In this document: piece after piece, positions 58,808 through 64,000 of the stretch
Position numbering within the stretch: position 1 is the stretch's first letter
Layout of the letters: every line of letters begins with the position of its first letter
Source: Zhongshania aliphaticivorans
GTDB taxonomy: Bacteria > Pseudomonadota > Gammaproteobacteria > Pseudomonadales > Spongiibacteraceae
Assembly: GCF_902705875.1 (NCBI RefSeq)
Contig: NZ_CACSIK010000004.1
Location: 124,001 to 188,000, forward strand
Direction of reading: 5' to 3'
Length of the DNA stretch: 64,000 nucleotides
Translations under genes and position numbers: made by a program
The notes under the pieces: model-generated
Database searches by the model: none
Seen by the model: the letters and a program-made list of their open reading frames with translations, nothing else
Told to the model about the DNA's origin: nothing

Positions 58808-59579
58808 TGACCTAAGAGTCTTAGTCACGCGGCCAGAAGATCGCAGTGCAGACTTTGCTGCCGCGTTAAGGGCTGCTGGGGCAGAGGTTGTTTTGCAGCC
58901 GCTGCTAAATATTGCGCCTTTGACTGCAGCAGAGCACGGTGCGGCAATGCAAAAAAGTCACAGTATTCTGCTGAATCTTGATGAATACCAGCGGCTTATT
59001 TTTATCAGTGTTAATGCTGTGCAGTTTGGTGTGGAGCAGATAGAGCAATACTGGCCACAGTGGCCGGTGGGTATCGAGGTCTATGCCATTGGTGCGGCGA
59101 CAGCAGCGGCATTAGCAGATCGAGATGTCACGGTGCATCAGCGCGCTTTGGCAATGAATAGTGAAAGTTTACTCAGCTGTAGCGGGCTGCAAAATGTTGC
59201 GAAGTCTAAAATATTGATTGTTCGCGGTGTGGGTGGCAGAGAATATTTGGCTGAAGAGCTAAAGAAACGCGGAGCTTTGGTCGATTATGTTGAATGCTAC
59301 CAGCGTTGCAAACCAAGTATCGATGGCGAGCAGTTGCGAGAGGTGGTGTCAGCTAGGCGCGTAAATATGGTCGCGCTGAATAGCGGTGAAACCCTTAGCT
59401 ATTTTACTGAGTTAATGGGCGAGGAGGCTTTTAGCTATCCAATTTTAGTGCCTGGGGCTCGAGTTGAGGAGCTAGCGAGAGCACAGGGGTATTGTTCTAT
59501 CGTGCAGGCAGAAAATGCCGGTACGGAGGCAAGCATTACTGCGTTGGAGTGCTATGCTAATAACAATACACCGATATAA
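58788..59579 (+). CDS. hemD: Uroporphyrinogen-III synthase
   Basis: Cyclises hydroxymethylbilane to uroporphyrinogen III. The ATG at 58788 gives 263 residues ([23 protein letters not shown]) and overlaps hemC; a longer frame starts within hemC but lacks support. The family is poorly conserved; [30 protein letters not shown] and [32 protein letters not shown] are the recognisable parts, with [11 protein letters not shown] near the C-terminus. Operon position after hemC fixes the call. Confidence 0.9.
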   Translation: MAIAKLSDLRVLVTRPEDRSADFAAALRAAGAEVVLQPLLNIAPLTAAEHGAAMQKSHSILLNLDEYQRLIFISVNAVQFGVEQIEQYWPQWPVGIEVYAIGAATAAALADRDVTVHQRALAMNSESLLSCSGLQNVAKSKILIVRGVGGREYLAEELKKRGALVDYVECYQRCKPSIDGEQLREVVSARRVNMVALNSGETLSYFTELMGEEAFSYPILVPGARVEELARAQGYCSIVQAENAGTEASITALECYANNNTPI

Positions 59580-59605
59580 CATTAAGTAGATGTTGAGAGA
59601 ACATA

Positions 59606-60751
59606 ATGAGCGGCGAAAAACCGGAAGATAATAAAGAGATTACAAAGGTAGAGGAGCAGGAGCCTGCGGTTGTTAGTGTTTCTGAACCGCCCTCCAGTAA
59701 AAAGACTGCAGAAAAACCATCAAGCAAACCAGCGGACAAACCAAAGAAAAGCAGTAATGTGCTGGGCTTGCTGGCCTTGTTAATTGCCATTGTGGCATTG
59801 CTTGTGGTGGGCTGGATGTATCAGCAAGACCAGCTGAATGCAGCGCAAACCCAAAATTTGAGTAAGAGTGTTACGGCAGAATTACGCTCCCTAACGGCAT
59901 CACAGGCAGAATTCAATGCCTTAATAAGTGCTCAGCGTGAAGCCTTAGCGCAGCTGCGAAGTGATAGCAGTGCTCGATTAGATGCGCTGAGCCGTCGGAG
60001 TCAGGGCTTGGAGGTTACGGTACAGTCTCTGGCCACAGTGGATCGTAGAGATTGGTTGTTAGCTGAAGCCGAGTATCTTTTAAGGCTGGCCAATCAACGC
60101 GCTCAGTTAAGTCGTGATCCTCGCTCAGCGGCGCGTTTATTGAGCAGTGCCGATGAGATTTTACGTGATCTTGATGATGCCGCTTTGCATCCGGTACGTG
60201 CTGAATTGGCAAAAGAAATTGGCGCTTTGCAGCGTAGCGCAGAACTTGATGTAGAGGGAAACTATTTAGCGTTGCAGGCCTTGGCGCTTGAGGCAGAGAA
60301 ACTCAAGATCTATAAAGCGCCGAGTTATGAGCCTGTGGTTGTAGAGCAAGAGCAATCTGGTTGGCAGCAACGTTTAGAGGGCGGTATCACCGCCGCGTGG
60401 GAAAAATTACGCAGTTATATTCGCATTCGTCATCACGAGCAAAATTTCCGTGCACAACTCGCCCCAGAACAAGAGGCGGCGTTGCGTGCAAGTTTGCAGC
60501 TGATGTTTGAACAAGCGCAATTAGCCCTGCTTGCTAACCGACCCGCACTCTATCAGCGAGCGCTGGAAAAATCGGCGGCGTGGCTGAATCGCTATTATCA
60601 ACTAGATGAGCATCGCGACGCATTGTTAGAGCAAATTACAACGTTGGCCGCGGTACCTGTGGGTACAGAGATAGCGGATATTTCTGCTTCGATGGCAAGT
60701 TTAAAAGAATACATAAAAAGTAACCGCTGGCAGAAAGAGGCGCGCCAATGA
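59606..60751 (+). CDS. hemX: HemX-like membrane protein (uroporphyrinogen-III C-methyltransferase-like family, non-catalytic)
   Basis: 381-residue protein named HemX from its operon; its biochemical function is unsettled despite a methyltransferase label in some databases. The first 45 residues are Lys/Glu/Pro rich and cytoplasmic. One membrane helix follows (NVLGLLALLIAIVALLVVGWMY), then a long helical, coiled-coil-prone region (LTASQAEFNALISAQREALAQL). RDWLLAEAEYLLRLANQRAQLSRD is the most conserved family segment. No SAM-binding motif is seen. GAGAGAAC precedes the ATG. It overlaps hemY by ATGA. Confidence 0.88.
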   Translation: MSGEKPEDNKEITKVEEQEPAVVSVSEPPSSKKTAEKPSSKPADKPKKSSNVLGLLALLIAIVALLVVGWMYQQDQLNAAQTQNLSKSVTAELRSLTASQAEFNALISAQREALAQLRSDSSARLDALSRRSQGLEVTVQSLATVDRRDWLLAEAEYLLRLANQRAQLSRDPRSAARLLSSADEILRDLDDAALHPVRAELAKEIGALQRSAELDVEGNYLALQALALEAEKLKIYKAPSYEPVVVEQEQSGWQQRLEGGITAAWEKLRSYIRIRHHEQNFRAQLAPEQEAALRASLQLMFEQAQLALLANRPALYQRALEKSAAWLNRYYQLDEHRDALLEQITTLAAVPVGTEIADISASMASLKEYIKSNRWQKEARQ

Positions 60752-61965
60752 AAATATTCATTGCGATCCTTTTAACCTTGGTGGTGGCGGCAGGATTAGC
60801 GGCAGCCATTCAATATGATCCTGGCTATATTCTTATTGCCTATGGGCAGACCACGGTTGAAATGACGATCTGGGTGGGATTGGCGGTGTTGGCCATCGTT
60901 ATTATCCTCTTCTTTATCGTGTTTATAAGTTTACGCCGTGGCGCCAAGGTGTCGGACAATATAGGTAGTTTTTGGAGTAATCGCCGAGCCCGCCGCGGAC
61001 GGAGTCACACAACATTGGGCATGATTGCCTTTATTGAGGGTAATTGGGAGCGCTCAAGGAGGCTGCTGACCGATGCGCTTAAAGGGAGTGACGCACCTTT
61101 AATCAATTATTTATTGGCAGCGCGCGCTAGCCATGCTTTGGGAGATACTGCGTCTAGCCGTCGTTACTTGGGGCTAGCTGAAGAAACCAGTGCTAAGGCG
61201 AGTATCGCTGTCGCGCTGACCCAGGCGGAAATGCAAGTCGACAACGGTCGTCTTGAAGAAGCATTAGCAACATTAACGCGGGCTCGTCGCAATGCGCAAC
61301 GGCACCCCTCAGTACTGATTTTATTGAAGAAAGTGTATTTAGGGCTAAGTGACTGGAGTTCTTTACTCGAGTTGCTGCCCGATTTACGTAAGCACAATAT
61401 TTTGCCAGCAGAGAAAATTGATTCTTTAGAACGCCAGTCATTAATGGGTCAATTGGAACAAGCCGCGTCGCAAACCGATGTGGCTGCGGTTCAGCAGTGG
61501 TGGAAACAAGTGCCTAAGCTGTGGCAAAAAGACACGGATTTAGTATTAAGCTATGCACGCTCACTCAGTGCTATTGGTGAAGATGCCGAGGCTGAGAAAG
61601 TAATACGCCAAGCGTTAAAGCAGAATTGGTCATCTGAGCTGGTATTGTTCTATGGTCGTGTTGCAGGTTCAGACTTAACACGTCAGCTTAGTACCGCCGA
61701 GGCCTGGCAGAAAGAGCATGGCGCTGACCCCGCATTGCTATTCAGTTTGGGGCGCTTATCGTTGCGTAATGAGCTGTGGGAAAAAGCGAAAAATTATTTT
61801 GAGCAGTCCTATCGTTTAGCGCCTTCGGCGGAGCTAGGTTTTGAGCTGGGCCGATTGCTGAGTAATATGGGCGCGTTGGCAGAGTCAGAGCAGTACACCC
61901 AGCAGGCTTTGGAATTACAAGGGCAGTCATTGCCGTCTTTACCACAGCCGCGATTAGCGCAGTAA
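60748..61965 (+). CDS. hemY: HemY-like TPR membrane protein
   Basis: 405-residue inner-membrane protein with two N-terminal helices (IFIAILLTLVVAAGLAAAI and WVGLAVLAIVIILFFIVFISL) and a C-terminal run of tetratricopeptide-like helices (LLTDALKGSDAPLINYLLAARASHALGD, LLFSLGRLSLRNELWEKAKNYFEQSY). This is the proteobacterial HemY family of the hem operon, distinct from the Bacillus protoporphyrinogen oxidase of the same name. Its role is unknown, perhaps assembling late haem enzymes. It overlaps hemX by ATGA. Confidence 0.9.
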   Translation: MKIFIAILLTLVVAAGLAAAIQYDPGYILIAYGQTTVEMTIWVGLAVLAIVIILFFIVFISLRRGAKVSDNIGSFWSNRRARRGRSHTTLGMIAFIEGNWERSRRLLTDALKGSDAPLINYLLAARASHALGDTASSRRYLGLAEETSAKASIAVALTQAEMQVDNGRLEEALATLTRARRNAQRHPSVLILLKKVYLGLSDWSSLLELLPDLRKHNILPAEKIDSLERQSLMGQLEQAASQTDVAAVQQWWKQVPKLWQKDTDLVLSYARSLSAIGEDAEAEKVIRQALKQNWSSELVLFYGRVAGSDLTRQLSTAEAWQKEHGADPALLFSLGRLSLRNELWEKAKNYFEQSYRLAPSAELGFELGRLLSNMGALAESEQYTQQALELQGQSLPSLPQPRLAQ

Positions 61966-62026
61966 TTGAAGTAGACGTGAATTTTTGATGATGGCCTTAA
62001 GTGGGTCATCTTTCAAGGAAGGGTAT

Positions 62027-62332
62027 GTGAATATTGAAGGTCTAGAAAAAATGCTGGCCAAAGGCAATGACAGCGCAATGCTGCGTTTTGGCTTGGCAAA
62101 GGCGTATTTTGATTCACAGCCAGAGCTAGCTGTTGAGCATCTGCGTGAATGTGTCGCTTTAGACCCAGATTACTCTGCTGCGTGGAATTTACTGGGCAAG
62201 GCCTATGTGCAGACAGGGGATAAGGTGAGCGCCGAGTCGGTGTGGTCCACCGGCCTGGATGTCGCAATTCGTAAGGGTGACAAGCAGACGGAAAAAGAAA
62301 TTACGGTGTTTTTAAAAAAATTACAAAAGTAA
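62027..62332 (+). CDS. Small tetratricopeptide-repeat protein
   Basis: 101-residue TPR protein. The GTG at 62027 is chosen because AAGGAAGGG lies just upstream and relatives begin with a similar IEGLEKMLAKGNDSAMLRFGLAKAYF; upstream ATG codons lack a ribosome site. Two helical repeats follow: LAVEHLRECVALDPDYSAAWNLLGKAYVQTGD and SAESVWSTGLDVAIRKGDKQTEKE. It has no membrane segment. Close behind hemY (61 bases), probably the end of the same operon; function unknown, likely protein-protein contact. Confidence 0.8.
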   Translation: MNIEGLEKMLAKGNDSAMLRFGLAKAYFDSQPELAVEHLRECVALDPDYSAAWNLLGKAYVQTGDKVSAESVWSTGLDVAIRKGDKQTEKEITVFLKKLQK

Positions 62333-62649
62333 GTCCTCTGTTTTCACCTTATCTTTAGCAGTTTTACGCCCTCTTACAGCAGTTTTTATTGTCAATGTGC
62401 GACATTCACTGTTTTTACTTTGTTTCGTAGATGAACTTCCATAGTATTGAATGCGAGCGCATTTTCCCGTTTAGACGCAAATGGCATTACTTTCGCTATT
62501 TTCGGTAACAAATTGATGTAAGAAGGGGCAAATGTGCGCGGCAATACCTGATGTAATGCGCAAAAAAGTTCATCGAAATGCAGTTTGCGACTTTGGTATG
62601 TTAAGCGGATTTTAATAGAACATAATAATCTGAATGGGAGTGCAGTGAC
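62333..62649. other. Non-coding region before the aldehyde dehydrogenase
   Basis: About 320 bases. It should contain the aldehyde dehydrogenase promoter; GGGAG at 62636-62640 is its ribosome site. I see no clear terminator for the upstream hem operon, no riboswitch and no short gene; a minus-strand frame here has no recognisable sequence. Confidence 0.55.
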
Positions 62650-64000
62650 ATGAATAGCAGTGTAGATATTCCAGAAAATATTGGCCAATCATCCATATTG
62701 CGGACCGCATTTGATGCCCAGCGAGAGGCTTATCTTGCCGCGCCAGTGCCTGATTTTGCTCAGCGTAAGCAAGACTTGCTTGCCTTAAAAAGAATGATTA
62801 ACGAAAACCGCGAGGCGATTGTTACCGCAATTTCTGAGGATTATGGCAATCGCTCGCGACACGAAAGTTTGTTTGCCGAAATCATCACCGTAACGGATGG
62901 TATTAATAGTACCATTAAAAAGATGAAAGGCTGGATGAAGGTTCAGCGCCGTCACGTGGATCAGATGATGTTTCCCGGTGGTAAAAACCGTGTGATACCT
63001 CAGCCTCTTGGTGTTGTCGGACTCATTATTCCGTGGAATTTCCCCATTAATTTAAGTATGAGCCAAATTACAGCGGCTTTTGCAGCGGGTAACCGCGCAA
63101 TGGTGAAAATGTCGGAGAATTCCATTGCACTTACCCGCTTATTGATTTCTATTGCGCCTAAATATTTTCCACCTGAAAAACTGGTTTTCTTCGAAGAGAC
63201 TGGACAGGTCGGCATTGAATTTTCGACCTTGCCCTTCGATTTACTGGTGTTCACTGGCTCTGGTCAAACAGGCCGCTCAGTAATGGCCGCAGCAGCTAAA
63301 AACTTAACCCCCGTTGTGTTGGAGTTGGGCGGGAAGGCGCCAGCTATTGTCGACCCAGATTACTCATTAGAAAAAGCCGTAGACCGTATTCTATTTGTTA
63401 AACAATTTAATGCGGGCCAGATTTGTACCAACGTCGATTATGTTTTTGTTCATCAAAGTAAAATCGAAGAGTTTGTTAGTGCGGCCCAAGCTTGGGTGAA
63501 AAAACATTGTCCAGATATTAACAGCCCTGATTACACCTCTATTATTGATAATCGATCTTTGCAGCGTCTTGAAAACACCTTGGAAGATGCGCGTAGTAAA
63601 GGTGCGCGGGTTATCAATTTACATGGTGATCAAACTAGCGATCCTGTGACACGTAAGATGCCGCTGCATTTGATTTTAGATACTTCGGCAGAAATGAACA
63701 TTCGCTGCCGTGAAACATTTGGGCCTCTGTTGCTGGTGCTTGGCTATGACCAGCCTGAAGAGGTAATCGATTATGTAAATGCCAATGATAGACCATTGGC
63801 GGTGTACCCCTTTACCAATAAGCGCGCCTTACAAGATTTGTATATTGAGCGAATCATGTCTGGTGGTGTTACGGTAAATGATGCGTTGTTCCATGTTGCC
63901 CAGCACGACATTCCTTTTGGGGGTGTGGGTCCCAGTGGTATGGGTCATTATCATGGTTACGAAGGCTTTGTAACGTTCTCAAAACTGCGGCCAGTATTTT
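62650..64000 (+). CDS. Coniferyl-aldehyde-dehydrogenase-like aldehyde dehydrogenase (C-terminus cut)
   Basis: NAD(P)-dependent aldehyde dehydrogenase, first 450 residues in the window. The frame runs open to the edge. The oxyanion/cofactor region PWNFPINLSMSQITAAFAAGN, the VVLELGGKAPAIVDPDYS glutamate and the catalytic cysteine in FNAGQICTNVDYV are present. RCRETFGPLLLV and GGVTVNDALFHVAQHDIPFGGVGPSGMGHYHG match the coniferyl aldehyde dehydrogenase group, which also acts on long-chain and aromatic aldehydes. GGGAG precedes the ATG by 9 bases. Whether the substrate is aromatic or a fatty aldehyde cannot be decided from sequence alone. Confidence 0.88.
   Translation, partial: MNSSVDIPENIGQSSILRTAFDAQREAYLAAPVPDFAQRKQDLLALKRMINENREAIVTAISEDYGNRSRHESLFAEIITVTDGINSTIKKMKGWMKVQRRHVDQMMFPGGKNRVIPQPLGVVGLIIPWNFPINLSMSQITAAFAAGNRAMVKMSENSIALTRLLISIAPKYFPPEKLVFFEETGQVGIEFSTLPFDLLVFTGSGQTGRSVMAAAAKNLTPVVLELGGKAPAIVDPDYSLEKAVDRILFVKQFNAGQICTNVDYVFVHQSKIEEFVSAAQAWVKKHCPDINSPDYTSIIDNRSLQRLENTLEDARSKGARVINLHGDQTSDPVTRKMPLHLILDTSAEMNIRCRETFGPLLLVLGYDQPEEVIDYVNANDRPLAVYPFTNKRALQDLYIERIMSGGVTVNDALFHVAQHDIPFGGVGPSGMGHYHGYEGFVTFSKLRPVF

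Overview
The window looks like a chromosomal segment of a marine gammaproteobacterium. Gene order follows the Pseudomonas/Cellvibrionales pattern in several blocks: spoT-rpoZ-gmk-(island)-yicC-rph-crc-pyrE, slmA-argB-algC-coaBC-radC-rpmB-rpmG, argE-pit-DUF47-GspE-like ATPase-glnE-ilvE, and argH-algZ-algR-hemCDXY. A member of Spongiibacteraceae or a relative is my best guess; this rests on synteny and protein character, not on a search. No rRNA, tRNA, CRISPR array, insertion sequence or prophage was seen.

Region 1 (1-17.2 kb) is core housekeeping: stringent response (spoT, cut by the left edge), RNA polymerase omega, guanylate kinase, RNA processing (yicC, rph), a Crc-type regulator, pyrimidine, arginine and coenzyme A synthesis, AlgC, the division-site regulator SlmA, and ribosomal proteins L28 and L33. 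A roughly 4 kb AT-rich insert lies between gmk and yicC. It holds a broken XRE regulator and a 1046-residue PLD-nuclease/SF2-helicase/DUF3427 protein, a candidate defence gene.

Region 2 (17.6-25.8 kb) is accessory. It has a two-subunit molybdenum hydroxylase with a Tat-type leader, BON and CsbD stress proteins, a histidine phosphatase together with a decayed copy of its 3' end 1.2 kb away, a putative outer-membrane barrel and a large poly-Gly lipoprotein.

Region 3 (26-35.2 kb) returns to core functions: argE, phosphate uptake (pit plus DUF47), a PilB/GspE-type ATPase, glnE and ilvE. Region 4 (35.2-48 kb) is a cell-surface glycan region. It contains a coupled glycosyltransferase/methyltransferase/toroid cassette, a UDP-sugar epimerase, KdkA and WaaA for the Kdo part of LPS, another glycosyltransferase, and a minus-strand set with a pyruvyltransferase-like protein, a GT52-like protein and two unknowns.

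Region 5 (48.2-64 kb) has an RND efflux adaptor-permease pair, argH, a membrane-anchored beta-helix protein, the AlgZ/AlgR two-component pair, the hemC-hemD-hemX-hemY haem operon, a small TPR protein and an aldehyde dehydrogenase cut by the right edge.
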